Source: Paenibacillus sp. L3-i20
Lineage (GTDB): Bacteria; Bacillota; Bacilli; Paenibacillales; Paenibacillaceae
Assembly: GCF_022180385.2 (NCBI RefSeq)
Contig: NZ_BQME02000001.1
Coordinates: forward strand, 2,301,178-2,365,177
Length of the DNA stretch: 64,000 bases
Direction of reading: 5' to 3'
Position numbers and translations under genes: made by a program. The notes beneath the pieces are model-generated. The model did no database searches. It was given only the letters and a program-made list of their open reading frames with translations, and was not told the origin of the DNA. Positions within the stretch are counted from its first letter, which is position 1, and every line of letters starts with the position of its first letter. This document shows, piece after piece, positions 1-10,269 of this stretch.

Positions 1-1325
<1,325 letters not shown>

Positions 1326-1580
1326 TATAATGTTTGTATCGGTGTTTTCTTCCTTGTCGAAGACAATGAGAAAATTACCTGGATCATACAACCTACAAAC
1401 AACAGCTAAAGTAATTCAAGCTATTCTTTCGTATCCAGTTTTCAGGGTGCAATCATAATGTTGATATGGACAAGCTCCATAAAAACTAATTGATTTGTAC
1501 ATGACATTTGGTTATGTCATTATCTGACCTTGATAGCGACCCCGAGCGCTTCAAGTGACACTTATCGGGGTGCAAAATGT
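1326..1580. other. 23S-tRNA spacer without 5S gene
   Basis: This 255-bp spacer contains the usual post-23S phrase TCCAGTTTTCAGGGTGCAA (about 1436-1454), which in related genomes sits just before a 5S gene. No 5S sequence follows it here. A small inverted repeat (ATGACAT-6 nt-ATGTCAT, 1501-1520) may be an RNA-processing hairpin. I see no coding potential. Confidence 0.7.
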
Positions 1581-1657
1581 GGCGGTGTAGCTCAGCTGGC
1601 TAGAGCGTACGGTTCATACCCGTGAGGTCGGGGGTTCGATCCCCTTCGCCGCTACCA
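1581..1657 (+). tRNA. tRNA-Met (CAT), elongator type
   Basis: This 77-nt cloverleaf has an encoded CCA. The acceptor GGCGGTG pairs with CGCCGCT, and the anticodon CAT is at 1615-1617. It lacks the three G:C anticodon-stem pairs and the 1:72 mismatch of initiator tRNA, so elongator Met is preferred. A lysidine-modified tRNA-Ile2 is the alternative. It is the first of six tRNAs behind the 23S gene. Confidence 0.93.
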
Positions 1658-1660
1658 TAT

Positions 1661-1736
1661 GGAGGATTAGCTCAGCTGGGAGAGCATCTGCCTTACAAGC
1701 AGAGGGTCGGCGGTTCGATCCCGTCATCCTCCACCA
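1661..1736 (+). tRNA. tRNA-Val (TAC)
   Basis: This 76-nt cloverleaf has an encoded CCA. The acceptor GGAGGAT pairs with ATCCTCC, and the anticodon TAC is at 1694-1696. It lies 3 nt after tRNA-Met, so the cluster is probably one transcript. Confidence 0.95.
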
Positions 1737-1748
1737 TTATTTTATTGC

Positions 1749-1825
1749 GGAGCTGTGGTGTAGTGGCCCAACATGCCTGCCTGTCACGCAGGAGACCGCG
1801 GGTTCGAATCCCGTCAGCTCCGCCA
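1749..1825 (+). tRNA. tRNA-Asp (GTC)
   Basis: This 77-nt cloverleaf has an encoded CCA. The acceptor GGAGCTG pairs with CAGCTCC, the anticodon GTC is at 1783-1785, and the T-arm GGTTCGAATCC is intact. Confidence 0.95.
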
Positions 1826-1842
1826 TTTTTTTAAAAAGGTAA

Positions 1843-1918
<76 letters not shown>

Positions 1919-1956
1919 TAGTTTCTTTCTGCTTTTGGCAGTCAGACACAGCACGT

Positions 1957-2041
1957 GGAGGATTAGTGAAGTGGCTAAACACGGCAGACTGTAAATCTGC
2001 TCTCTTCGAGTTCGGTGGTTCGAATCCATCATCCTCCACCA
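1957..2041 (+). tRNA. tRNA-Tyr (GTA)
   Basis: This 85-nt class II tRNA has the long variable arm expected for Tyr. The acceptor GGAGGAT pairs with ATCCTCC, the anticodon GTA is at 1991-1993, and CCA is encoded. Confidence 0.95.
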
Positions 2042-2053
2042 TTTTTACATCAA

Positions 2054-2129
2054 GAGCCATTAGCTCAGTTGGTAGAGCACCTGACTTTTAATCAGGGTGT
2101 CGAAGGTTCGAGTCCTTCATGGCTCACCA
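2054..2129 (+). tRNA. tRNA-Lys (TTT)
   Basis: This 76-nt cloverleaf has an encoded CCA. The acceptor GAGCCAT pairs with ATGGCTC, and the anticodon TTT is at 2087-2089. It is the last gene of the cluster; a terminator follows 30 nt later. Confidence 0.95.
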
Positions 2130-2158
2130 GTATTTAAATCCATGAACGTCTAATAAAG

Positions 2159-2182
2159 AGAGAGGCCAAGCCTCTCTTTTTT
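2159..2182 (+). terminator. rrn/tRNA operon terminator
   Basis: A perfect 8-bp stem (AGAGAGGC / GCCTCTCT) with a 3-nt loop is followed by a T run. This is a standard intrinsic terminator closing the rRNA-tRNA transcript. Confidence 0.9.
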
Positions 2183-2250
2183 GTTTGCAAAAAATAGTAT
2201 AGCTAAGCTGTATGTGTATACTCCGGATAGTTTTCCATCTAATCATATTA

Positions 2251-2300
2251 ATAATCAAATAACCCCTGCTACTATTTAGTAGCAGGGGTTATTTGATTAT
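2251..2300. repeat. 23-bp perfect inverted repeat, 4-nt loop
   Basis: The left arm 2251-2273 is the exact reverse complement of 2278-2300, with loop ATTT. The core is ACCCCTGCTACT / AGTAGCAGGGGT flanked by AT-rich pairs. The stem is longer than a normal terminator. It could be a bidirectional terminator or a short repetitive palindromic element. Confidence 0.9.
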
Positions 2301-2375
2301 AACTATAAAAAAGTTGATATCCAACATACAATAAGATATCAAATGAACCAACAATACATATGATTTGTAAAATTA

Positions 2376-2404
2376 TTGATAATGATTAGAGTAAGTACTA
2401 TAAT
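2376..2404 (+). promoter_or_regulatory. Sigma-A promoter upstream of discoidin/DUF4434 gene
   Basis: TTGATA (2376-2381) and TATAAT (2399-2404) are separated by exactly 17 bp. It lies about 235 bp before the start codon at 2640, so the transcript would have a long leader. Confidence 0.6.
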
Positions 2405-2639
2405 TATTTTGGTGATATTTTACAAACTAATGAGTGGAGGAATATATCCTTCTTAACCAAACAACATGAGAAGAACAGGAGTGAAAAGCAATTATGATTC
2501 GGAAGCTATAAGTAATGACTGAAAAAATAACGATAAAATATAAGTAATAGGATTTCAGTAAAGTCTTAGAAATAAGAACATTGTTAAATATGTAACTAGC
2601 ACATTTTCTTTAAATCAAATCTTAAGGAGAGAATGATTC

Positions 2640-4868
2640 ATGAGAAGTGCTTTGCCATCGAGGAAGATCCATAAAAATATACTAATGGTACTTTGTATAA
2701 TCGTTATACTAACATGCGTTATGCCAGCAGCTTCTATTTCAGCAAATGCTGTTAATCTACTAGCTGGCAGCAGTTATTCGTCAAGCGTTACATCTGATGT
2801 CTCCTATCCAGATAGTGGAGGAAAAGAGCTTACTGATGGTCTGACAGCAACACCGTTCCTTGCCGATCAAGCATGGCAGGGAAGATTCAATCAAAGCAGC
2901 TATACAATTTCAGTTGACTTAGGTTCAGCAAAAACGTTTCAACAATTCGATGCTGGCTTTTACAAATATACTGGAGCAGGAATACAAACACCAACGCAGG
3001 TCTCATTCAATTATTCATCTGATAATGTTTCATTTCAAAAAGCATGTTCACTTGGTCAACAAGGGGAAAGCAATGATATTGCTCGCATCTCTTACAACTG
3101 TTCTTCCGCATCACCTATAACAGCAAGATATGTCGAAATGATCGTCAGTAGTACTTCTAGTACATGGTCGTTTCTTGATGAGTGGAGAGTTATGGAGGCG
3201 CTTCCTATTTCTACGGGTATTGTAAGATTAGGCGGAACTTTCCTACAACCACAGCTTGCAGATAAGTGGAGTCAAAATGACTGGCAAAAAGAATTTCAGT
3301 CCATGAAGGAAGTTGGTATTAATCATTTGATCTTACAATGGTCAGCTGATACAAAGAACGGAACATCGACTTATCCAACTTCGGTATCAGGACTAGTGCA
3401 AAATACGTCTAACGATATTATTGGCCAGGCACTTCAGATGGGTGCACAATACGGAATTGATATTTATATTGGTCTCCAAGCCAATGATGATTGGTTTAAG
3501 CACTATGCTAATAATGTCAGCTGGCTTAACGAGCAAGCGTCAATTTCTGAACAATTGGTTGGAGATTTATGGAGCAAATACGGAAGCTACTCTTCATTCA
3601 AAGGTTGGTACTTGAGTTTTGAAGTAGATAATTGGCACTTGCCGACATCAGTGGAATGGCAACGATTGACTGATTTTTATAATAAAGTAACATCAGTAGC
3701 AGATTTAATTACACCTGGGCTTCCGATTATGATTTCTCCTTTTTTTAATGTTGCTGGTGGAATGACACCTGCAGGCTGGGAGTCAATGTGGAGTTACATT
3801 TTGAGCCGAGCTAATATCGATATTGTAGCTGTGCAGGATGGCGTAGGTGCGAACCATGCGAATACAGCAGAATTAGCGAGTTGGTTTGCAGCGACAAAAA
3901 ATGCGATAATCGCATCTGGATCAAGCACGGTACTCTGGGCGAATGCCGAAAATTTTGATAAGAACTATAATCCGATGAATATGGAGCTTATGATAGCAAA
4001 TATGCGGGCAGTACAGCCTTACGTAAGTCACTACACGAGCTTCAGTTTTAACCATTATATGAGTCCGCAAACCGTCAATCCTGTGTATTATGCGACCTAT
4101 AGAAATTATTTGACTACAAGTATAATGGATTCAACTGCACCTTCGGTGCCAGCGGATATGACGCTAACGGCAACAGATTCAACGACGGTTAACTTAAAGT
4201 GGATGACATCCATCGATAATACTGGTGTTGCAGGCTATCAAATCTTACGCAACGGAAATATCGTTCACACGAATTATAATGCAGCTACTAGTTTTACGGA
4301 CAAGTGGCTACTGCCGAACACTTCGTATACATATTCGGTTAGAGCTTTTGATGGAGCTGGCAACCATTCTCCTATGACCACTATGCTATCAGTAATTACA
4401 CCAGTAGATGCTTATCCAAATATTTTGTCGGCGGGTAAATCCTACACTCATTCGACTCCGGATAATAGTTCTTACCCTGACTCAGAGCGTATAGAATTAA
4501 CAAATGGTTTACATGGTTCTACGGACTATGGAGATGGAGCATGGCAAGGCAGGAATACTTCTGCACCGTATAGTTTTGTAATTGATCTCGGTCAATCACA
4601 ATCGATTAGAGAAATGAAAGCAAATTTCCTTCAAGTAGAGTCTGTTTACATTTTTTTACCCAAAGAAGTACGGTTTTCAGTATCTTCGGACAATAGCAGT
4701 TTCACGGATGTTGGTACAGTAGCTAAACCAGCTCACAGCAGCAATGATCTGACACATACGTATCGCTTAACAAATCTGAGCAGTATTAATGGTCGTTACA
4801 TTAAAGTAGATGTGATTCCAGCGAGTGAAGCATGGACGTTTGTAGATGAAATAGAAGCGAGGAACTAA
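2640..4868 (+). CDS. Secreted protein with discoidin, DUF4434 TIM-barrel and FN3 domains
   Basis: This 742-aa exported protein has a signal peptide (hydrophobic stretch about 14-32, likely cleavage after Ala-Asn-Ala near 36). An F5/8 type C (discoidin/CBM32-like) domain spans about 38-185. A DUF4434-type TIM barrel of the glycoside-hydrolase clan spans about 195-490 and starts with GGTFLQPQLADKW. An FN3 module (about 500-585) and a second discoidin domain (about 595-742) follow. The layout suggests a wall- or polysaccharide-binding enzyme; the substrate cannot be told. The ATG follows an AAGGAGA site. It is a stand-alone gene with its own promoter and terminator. The FN3 and discoidin modules are of the same kinds as in the GH8 enzyme at 54988. 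Confidence 0.85.
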   Translation: MRSALPSRKIHKNILMVLCIIVILTCVMPAASISANAVNLLAGSSYSSSVTSDVSYPDSGGKELTDGLTATPFLADQAWQGRFNQSSYTISVDLGSAKTFQQFDAGFYKYTGAGIQTPTQVSFNYSSDNVSFQKACSLGQQGESNDIARISYNCSSASPITARYVEMIVSSTSSTWSFLDEWRVMEALPISTGIVRLGGTFLQPQLADKWSQNDWQKEFQSMKEVGINHLILQWSADTKNGTSTYPTSVSGLVQNTSNDIIGQALQMGAQYGIDIYIGLQANDDWFKHYANNVSWLNEQASISEQLVGDLWSKYGSYSSFKGWYLSFEVDNWHLPTSVEWQRLTDFYNKVTSVADLITPGLPIMISPFFNVAGGMTPAGWESMWSYILSRANIDIVAVQDGVGANHANTAELASWFAATKNAIIASGSSTVLWANAENFDKNYNPMNMELMIANMRAVQPYVSHYTSFSFNHYMSPQTVNPVYYATYRNYLTTSIMDSTAPSVPADMTLTATDSTTVNLKWMTSIDNTGVAGYQILRNGNIVHTNYNAATSFTDKWLLPNTSYTYSVRAFDGAGNHSPMTTMLSVITPVDAYPNILSAGKSYTHSTPDNSSYPDSERIELTNGLHGSTDYGDGAWQGRNTSAPYSFVIDLGQSQSIREMKANFLQVESVYIFLPKEVRFSVSSDNSSFTDVGTVAKPAHSSNDLTHTYRLTNLSSINGRYIKVDVIPASEAWTFVDEIEARN

Positions 4869-4880
4869 CGATATAACGAT

Positions 4881-4926
4881 AAAAAGCTACATGGAAGAGT
4901 CTTCGTGACTCGCATGTAGCTTTTTT
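4881..4926. terminator. Bidirectional terminator between convergent genes
   Basis: The arms AAAAAGCTACATG (4881-4893) and CATGTAGCTTTTTT (4913-4926) pair, with an inner GAGTC/GACTC stem. The A and T tracts on either side allow termination from both directions, which fits the convergent genes on each side. Confidence 0.88.
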
Positions 4927-4934
4927 GGTTTATT

Positions 4935-5495
4935 TTAAGAGAGACGGGATCTAAGGCTAAGTTCCTCAATTAATTCTTGAACGGAAGCTTGAAGTCGTCC
5001 CGATAACTCCTCTTTCACTTCGAATTTAGTTATGCTCGATCCGTCTTGGATGCGATCTACTTGATCATCAGTTGCATATACGCCTTTTATGAAGTGACGT
5101 GCACCCATCGATGCCAATACCGGCTTAAGGGAATAGTCGATAGATAGGAGGTGTGCTAGTGTTCCCCCGATAAACAATGGTAATACTAATTTGCCCTCTA
5201 AACCATTTTGCGGAAGCAAGTCAATATACGTTTTTAGAACACCGGTATAAGAAGCTTTATATACAGGACTTGCAATAATGACTGCTGCAGCATTTTCTAC
5301 TAAATGGTTTGCTTCCACAATACTTGGGCTGCCAAAGCGAGAATGTATCAAATCTTCAGAAGGTAAAGTGACGACCGTTATCGTTTTAACGGGGTATCCT
5401 TCTTTGTCTAATGCAGTATTTACATAATCGATAATGCCGTTTAGGCGTGATGTAGCATTCGGACTTCCTGAGATAATAACAATTGAATTAGACAT
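4935..5495 (-). CDS. ssuE: SsuE-like NADPH-dependent FMN reductase
   Basis: This 186-aa flavodoxin-fold protein resembles SsuE, which supplies reduced FMN to two-component monooxygenases such as the alkanesulfonate monooxygenase SsuD. The N-terminal ISGSPNATSR is the FMN-phosphate loop, and ASPVYKASYTGVLK (about 75-88) is the family signature near the isoalloxazine site. Length is usual. No ssuABCD partner lies nearby, so the link to sulfonate use is by family only. It is transcribed convergently with the discoidin gene and has an AGGAG-type site before the ATG. Confidence 0.82.
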   Translation of the reverse strand: MSNSIVIISGSPNATSRLNGIIDYVNTALDKEGYPVKTITVVTLPSEDLIHSRFGSPSIVEANHLVENAAAVIIASPVYKASYTGVLKTYIDLLPQNGLEGKLVLPLFIGGTLAHLLSIDYSLKPVLASMGARHFIKGVYATDDQVDRIQDGSSITKFEVKEELSGRLQASVQELIEELSLRSRLS

Positions 5496-5706
5496 TGAAA
5501 TGCATCTCCTTTAAGTTCATCGACGAACTGGATGAATTGTATAGTAGATTTATTTTATATGTTTTAATCTGAAAAATATGTTTTCTCAGTTAAAGACTAT
5601 CATGAACCTATTAACGGGTCAATTGAGGATCGCAGTGCTGAATAAGATTGGTTGATGTGGTACAATGACGGAAAAGAGCGCCTTTCATGGAGAGTGGAGC
5701 ACAAAT

Positions 5707-6849
5707 ATGAGTACGACAGACTGGTTAAAGCCGCTGGAGCAAATATTAAACTGTCCAATTCAAGTAACCACAAAAGACGTATCAGATTGGGAAAAATTTA
5801 TCGAAGATTCAGATTCAATTTCTAATGTTGGAAGTATGAATGATAGAGTATCACCAGGTCTATGGGGAGTTAAGCAGAATAATACATGGTTTATTGCTGA
5901 AGTAGATGGGAAGACATTAACGGTCCTTATTGTGAGTGGTAATGCCATGAGTGAAAAGGAAAAGGAACTGGTCAGTTGGACATTACAGCTGGCAAATAGG
6001 CATAAAATGCAGAAGATGACGGCTTCTATGTCCGATTCGGAACGTTTAGCAATGAAGTTAAATGAGTGGATAGGGGAACAGCTTGAGTCTAGTGAGCCAA
6101 TTCATTCCTTGCCTGACCATCTTACAGTGGGCAACCGACTATATCACGAAATGATACCATTCCTACTTATAACAGAACAATCAGCAGCTGCAGGAAGTTC
6201 ATTTTTAGAATTAGAGAAGCTTCTAAGATCATTTTTGTCCGATGAAATATTGTTAATTCCACTCAAAAGCCAAGAATGGCTTATATGGGGACCACTCACT
6301 TTGCTAAAAGATGAAGATGCTGAAGTATTTGATCATTCTGAAGAAGAGTCAATTGAAGATAGCTTAGCGTATATTGCGCTTGGGCTTCATGAAATGTTGG
6401 CAAGCGAGTGGTTAGGCGAGTGTCATCTCGCTGTTACTTATCCAGTAGCACCAGCAAGAGCAATGATAGAGACGACATTAACACTTCGAGAAACGATTAA
6501 CTTAGGCAGAAAATTTCATGTAGGCACGAATATTCATCGTCCGTGGATGATGCAGCTAGAGAGGTTATTAAACGCAATACCAGAAGTGCATCGTGCAAAA
6601 TATTTGGAGCAATCATTGAAGCGTACCGATTTATTTGTTGAGGTAGAGATGCTTGCTACGTTAGAGACATTTTTCTCATTAGATTGTAACGTAAGTGAAA
6701 CAGCCAAAAAGCTGTATATACATCGAAATACACTTCTTTATCGGTTGGACAAGCTAAAACAGGAGACAGGACTTGATGTTCGCCAGTTTAGAGATGCTGT
6801 TTTGGTAAAGATTATATTACTTTTGTACAAAGTTACGAAAAGGAATTAA
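5707..6849 (+). CDS. PucR/CdaR-type transcriptional regulator
   Basis: This is a 380-aa protein when started at the ATG at 5707, which has a GGAGAGTGGAG site. An in-frame ATG at 5665 has no such site. The C-terminal 55 residues form a PucR-type helix-turn-helix (NVSETAKKLYIHRNTLLYRL). The middle is a GGDEF-like activator domain without recognisable catalytic motifs, as usual in CdaR-like regulators. It sits directly before the sugar ABC ATPase gene. The target and effector are unknown. Confidence 0.8.
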   Translation: MSTTDWLKPLEQILNCPIQVTTKDVSDWEKFIEDSDSISNVGSMNDRVSPGLWGVKQNNTWFIAEVDGKTLTVLIVSGNAMSEKEKELVSWTLQLANRHKMQKMTASMSDSERLAMKLNEWIGEQLESSEPIHSLPDHLTVGNRLYHEMIPFLLITEQSAAAGSSFLELEKLLRSFLSDEILLIPLKSQEWLIWGPLTLLKDEDAEVFDHSEEESIEDSLAYIALGLHEMLASEWLGECHLAVTYPVAPARAMIETTLTLRETINLGRKFHVGTNIHRPWMMQLERLLNAIPEVHRAKYLEQSLKRTDLFVEVEMLATLETFFSLDCNVSETAKKLYIHRNTLLYRLDKLKQETGLDVRQFRDAVLVKIILLLYKVTKRN

Positions 6850-6939
6850 TTTTTTTGTAAAGTATGTGCATAGTCACAAGACTAACTGTGGGATAAGATA
6901 GACCTATAACGATATTTCTTTTTAGGGGGATAACTTATC

Positions 6940-8061
6940 ATGGCAGGCGTACGCTTAGAAGGCATTTACAAAAAATATCCGGGATCAGACAAAGCATCAG
7001 TAACGGATGTAAACCTAGACATCAAGGACAAAGAATTTCTCGTATTGGTCGGACCATCCGGCTGCGGTAAATCGACTACTCTCCGTATGATTGCAGGTCT
7101 TGAAGAAATTTCGGAAGGTAAATTGTTCATCGGCGACCGTCTTGTAAATGACGTAGCTCCTAAAGATCGCGATATCGCGATGGTATTCCAATCATATGCA
7201 CTTTACCCGCATATGAACGTTTACCAAAACATGGCATTTGGTCTTAAACTTCGTAAATTCAAAAAAGCAGACATCGACAAACGTGTTCGTGAAGCTGCTA
7301 AAATTCTAGATATCGAGCATTTGCTTGACCGTAAACCAAAAGCACTTTCTGGTGGTCAACGTCAACGTGTTGCTCTAGGCCGTGCGATCGTTCGTGAGCC
7401 GCAAGTATTCTTGATGGATGAGCCTCTTTCCAACTTGGATGCTAAACTTCGTGGACAAATGCGTGCTGAGATCAGCAAGCTGACGAAACGCCTTGAAACA
7501 ACTACAATCTACGTAACACATGACCAAATCGAAGCAATGACGATGGGTGACCGTATCGTTGTTATGAAGGATGGTTTCATTCAACAAACGGCTTCTCCAG
7601 AAGTGCTTTACAACAACCCAGTAAACATTTTCGTGGCAGGCTTCATCGGTGCTCCTTCCATGAACTTCATCACTGGTTCCTTGACTGAGCAAGGTGGAAC
7701 AGTTCGATTCAAAGCTTCAGGCGTTGACGTTGTTGTTCCTGAAGGCAAGGCTGCTACTCTTCGTTCCAAAGGTTATATTGGTAAAGAAGTTATTCTTGGC
7801 ACACGCCCAGAAGATATTCATGAAGAGCCAGTATTCCTTGAAGCATCCCCTAACACAATCGTTAATGCGATTGTAGAGGTTGCGGAAAACCTTGGTCACG
7901 AAATGTACCTATACCTTAACGGTATCGGCACAGAAACAGTAATCGCTCGTGTAGATGGCCGCTCAGGTCTTCGTGACGGTGCAACTGTTAAACTAGCTCT
8001 TGATATGAACAAGGTTCACTTGTTCGATAAAGAGACTGAACTTAACATTTTTGAAAGCTAA
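6940..8061 (+). CDS. ugpC: ABC sugar importer ATPase, MsmX/UgpC type
   Basis: This 373-aa ATP-binding subunit of carbohydrate importers has Walker [10 protein letters not shown] (38-46), the signature LSGGQ (136-140), Walker B LMDEP (D160-E161) and a C-terminal TOBE/MalK-like domain from about residue 240. No permease or binding-protein genes are adjacent. This is typical of multitask ATPases such as B. subtilis MsmX, which serve several oligosaccharide importers. The ATG follows TAGGGGGA. The codon choice looks like that of a highly expressed gene. Confidence 0.9.
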   Translation: MAGVRLEGIYKKYPGSDKASVTDVNLDIKDKEFLVLVGPSGCGKSTTLRMIAGLEEISEGKLFIGDRLVNDVAPKDRDIAMVFQSYALYPHMNVYQNMAFGLKLRKFKKADIDKRVREAAKILDIEHLLDRKPKALSGGQRQRVALGRAIVREPQVFLMDEPLSNLDAKLRGQMRAEISKLTKRLETTTIYVTHDQIEAMTMGDRIVVMKDGFIQQTASPEVLYNNPVNIFVAGFIGAPSMNFITGSLTEQGGTVRFKASGVDVVVPEGKAATLRSKGYIGKEVILGTRPEDIHEEPVFLEASPNTIVNAIVEVAENLGHEMYLYLNGIGTETVIARVDGRSGLRDGATVKLALDMNKVHLFDKETELNIFES

Positions 8062-8070
8062 TTAATCGTA

Positions 8071-8109
8071 TATAAAAGAGTCTTCGGATTTTCCGAGGGC
8101 TCTTTTTTT
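8071..8109 (+). terminator. Terminator after ABC ATPase gene
   Basis: An imperfect hairpin (AGAGTCTTCGGA paired with TCCGAGGGCTCT) is followed by a run of T residues, 10-15 nt after the stop codon. Confidence 0.8.
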
Positions 8110-8125
8110 GTTAATTTTTTGGAGG

Positions 8126-8157
8126 AACAAAACCGTTTGTTGAGTTGAAACGTCTAA
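8126..8157 (+). promoter_or_regulatory. Possible ECF-type autoregulatory promoter
   Basis: An AAC-containing -35-like element (ACAAAAC, ending about 8133) lies 17 bp before CGTCTAA (8151-8157). This resembles the AAC/CGTC pattern of ECF promoters, and ECF sigma factors often transcribe their own operon. The -35 part overlaps a short inverted repeat (AACAAA-4-TTTGTT, 8126-8141). This is suggestive only. Confidence 0.35.
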
Positions 8158-8200
8158 TGGATACCAAGCGGAGCAAGCTGCAAGGTCTGGGAGGGAAGGC

Positions 8201-8758
8201 ATGAACAATGAAGAAATGTCTATGGGTGATTTTCGAAAAGATGATGAAGCGCTGCTAAGAAAAATAGAAAGCGACAAAAATAAAATGTATGGGATCGCTT
8301 TTGCCTATATGAGGAACGAATCGGATGCACTGGAAGCCATTCAAGAAACAATTTGTCGTGTGTGGACGAAGCGCAAAAGCTTACGTGATGAAGGGTTATT
8401 TACGACTTGGATGATTAGAATACTGATAAATGTTTGTATGGATGAAAGAAAGAAGAAAAAACGAGAGAAACCATCAAATAGTGACAAAATCATTCACCTG
8501 GGCGGACCAGAATCTAGACATGAAGTAATAGAGCGGATGGGTATGGCGGAAGAAATTGCGAAATTGCCGCCAAATTATCGCATGGTAATCGTGCTGAAAT
8601 ATTATAGAGACATGACAATTACAGAAATAGCTCAGTTACTGGATAAGCCAGATGGAACGATTAAAACTTGGCTGCATAAGGCGCTGAAACAAATGAGACA
8701 GAGTATGAACAACGGAGAGGGGGTGCTTCGTCATGGAACAATCGTGGAAGAAGGATGA
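8201..8758 (+). CDS. ECF-family RNA polymerase sigma factor
   Basis: The 185-aa protein has sigma region 2 (about 25-90, with YMRNESDALEAIQET) and region 4 (about 115-165, with the helix-turn-helix MTITEIAQLLDKPDGTIKTW). There is no region 1.1 or 3, as in ECF factors. It starts at an ATG after GGGAGGG. Its 3' end overlaps the next gene by 26 bp, so the two are translationally linked. The next protein is a single-pass membrane protein, the classic sigma/anti-sigma arrangement. The signal sensed is unknown. Confidence 0.9.
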   Translation: MNNEEMSMGDFRKDDEALLRKIESDKNKMYGIAFAYMRNESDALEAIQETICRVWTKRKSLRDEGLFTTWMIRILINVCMDERKKKKREKPSNSDKIIHLGGPESRHEVIERMGMAEEIAKLPPNYRMVIVLKYYRDMTITEIAQLLDKPDGTIKTWLHKALKQMRQSMNNGEGVLRHGTIVEEG

Positions 8759-10148
8759 CAAGGAGCGGGACGATCATTTTGAGCTTGAAATAGAAAAATT
8801 GATGAAAGATAAACAAGAGATTAATTCTTTAATGAATGTAGAAGGACATTCTGAGCTGCAGCAAAAGTTGGATGCAGTCATATTGAATGGGGTAATTCAG
8901 GGACGCAAAAGATCTATAAAACAAAGAAGAACACGGATCACTTTACAGATGGGTGCTGCGGCAATTTGTTTGATGTTAATGTTAACTGCCTTTGTCCGAA
9001 TTTCTCCCGTTTTTGCTGCTGTGATGAAGGAGATCCCGGGATTTAGTCGTTTTGTAGAGATGATTTCTTATGATAAGTCATTACTATCAGCCATCAATAA
9101 TGACTTTATGCAACCTATAAATGTGTCCGATGAGCGAAACGGTTTTAAGTTTACTGTAAATGGAGTTATTGCTGACTCCCAGCGCATCGTTCTTTTTTAT
9201 ACGGCTGAGGGACCAGGTATTAATGAAGAAGATACGTCATTTCTTAAGTATGATCTAAGAGATGAAAATGGGGATAGTATTGTAGCATCGATAATGTCTT
9301 ATAATACTTCGGAGGAAGTTGTAGATAAGAATGGTGGAGTACAGGAATATTTAGATATTTTAATGTCACCAGATGCGCCTGTGCCCCATGAGATTCAATT
9401 TAAGCTTCAGGTAGGTACGGAGTGGTTAAAAGTAAACATACCAATTGATCATAATAAATTCGCAGGAATGGTTGAACATATCGAAGTGAACAAAACGATT
9501 GAGGTCGCTGGTCAAAAATTAACGATTCGTTCAGCGCTAATAACACCGCTTCAAGTATCTATCGACATCGAAAGTGATCCTCATAACTCAAAACAGTTAA
9601 ATGATTTTATTGATTTGGAACTCGTTGATGAGCGTGGAATAATTTATAAGACGAATGTGGGTAGGGGAGAGTTGGATAATCAAATCACTAGACATTTTCA
9701 AAGTAGTTATTTCCAAAAGCCTAAGCAGTTAACACTTACTTCAAAAGGATTAATGATGACTGAACGGGATTTAAAACTAGTAATGAATACGGATACTGGG
9801 GAGATTATTGCAGCACCGGATTCGAAGGTGTCATTAGCGGAAGTTACGAAGAAGGATAATCATATTGATGTAACTATGGAGTTAGAGCAAGGTGATGATC
9901 CAGGTAAAGTGATGCGAGGATATGAATTGTTCAAATATAATAGTTCATTTAAAGACGCAGAAGGTAATGAATTTCAATTTGAATCTGACGGGAACAGTGT
10001 GAGAGGTGATCCTGATGGCGTAGGCGAAAGTTTGATGGGTACTTATAATTATCGCATTCCGAGAAGATACTATGTTCAGCCACTTACGTTCGAGATTGGG
10101 CAATATCCGGGTTATGTCTTGGAGAATATAGTTGTGAAGATTAAATAA
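8733..10148 (+). CDS. Membrane anti-sigma-like protein, DUF4179-type
   Basis: The 471-aa protein has a charged cytoplasmic part (1-70), one membrane segment (about 73-90) and a large extracytoplasmic region rich in beta-strand sequence. It matches the DUF4179/DUF5643 type that is regularly encoded after ECF sigma factors in Bacillales. The inferred role is to hold the sigma factor of 8201-8758 and release it on envelope stress. It has no HxxxCxxC zinc motif, so it is not a ZAS-type anti-sigma factor. The start codon lies inside the sigma gene after GGAGAGGGGG. Confidence 0.8.
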   Translation: MEQSWKKDDKERDDHFELEIEKLMKDKQEINSLMNVEGHSELQQKLDAVILNGVIQGRKRSIKQRRTRITLQMGAAAICLMLMLTAFVRISPVFAAVMKEIPGFSRFVEMISYDKSLLSAINNDFMQPINVSDERNGFKFTVNGVIADSQRIVLFYTAEGPGINEEDTSFLKYDLRDENGDSIVASIMSYNTSEEVVDKNGGVQEYLDILMSPDAPVPHEIQFKLQVGTEWLKVNIPIDHNKFAGMVEHIEVNKTIEVAGQKLTIRSALITPLQVSIDIESDPHNSKQLNDFIDLELVDERGIIYKTNVGRGELDNQITRHFQSSYFQKPKQLTLTSKGLMMTERDLKLVMNTDTGEIIAAPDSKVSLAEVTKKDNHIDVTMELEQGDDPGKVMRGYELFKYNSSFKDAEGNEFQFESDGNSVRGDPDGVGESLMGTYNYRIPRRYYVQPLTFEIGQYPGYVLENIVVKIK

Positions 10149-10152
10149 AGAG

Positions 10153-10193
10153 TAGGCGCCGAGCAATGGCAACGTTGCGTTCGGCGCCTATTT
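10153..10193. terminator. GC-rich stem-loop, probable terminator
   Basis: A 10-bp arm pair (TAGGCGCCGA with TTCGGCGCCTA) carries a nested GCAAC/GTTGC stem. Only a short T stretch follows, so termination may be partial. Confidence 0.65.
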
Positions 10194-10210
10194 GCATTAC
10201 GATGAAGACA

Positions 10211-10240
10211 TTGGGAAAAACGTATACATAATCATATAAT
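10211..10240 (+). promoter_or_regulatory. Candidate sigma-A promoter of the hprK operon
   Basis: TTGGGA (10211-10216) and TATAAT (10235-10240) are separated by 18 bp, 30 bp before the hprK start codon. Confidence 0.5.
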
Positions 10241-10269
10241 GCCATTGCTCTATGAAGGAGGTCTATATA

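Larger units (their letters stand above)
2183..2639. other. Gene-free spacer with palindrome and promoter
   Basis: The AT-rich 457-bp spacer between the tRNA cluster and the discoidin-protein gene holds a 23-bp perfect inverted repeat (2251-2300) and one good sigma-A promoter (2376-2404). I see no plausible gene. About 235 nt would form the leader of the downstream mRNA; I recognise no riboswitch in it. Confidence 0.6.
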
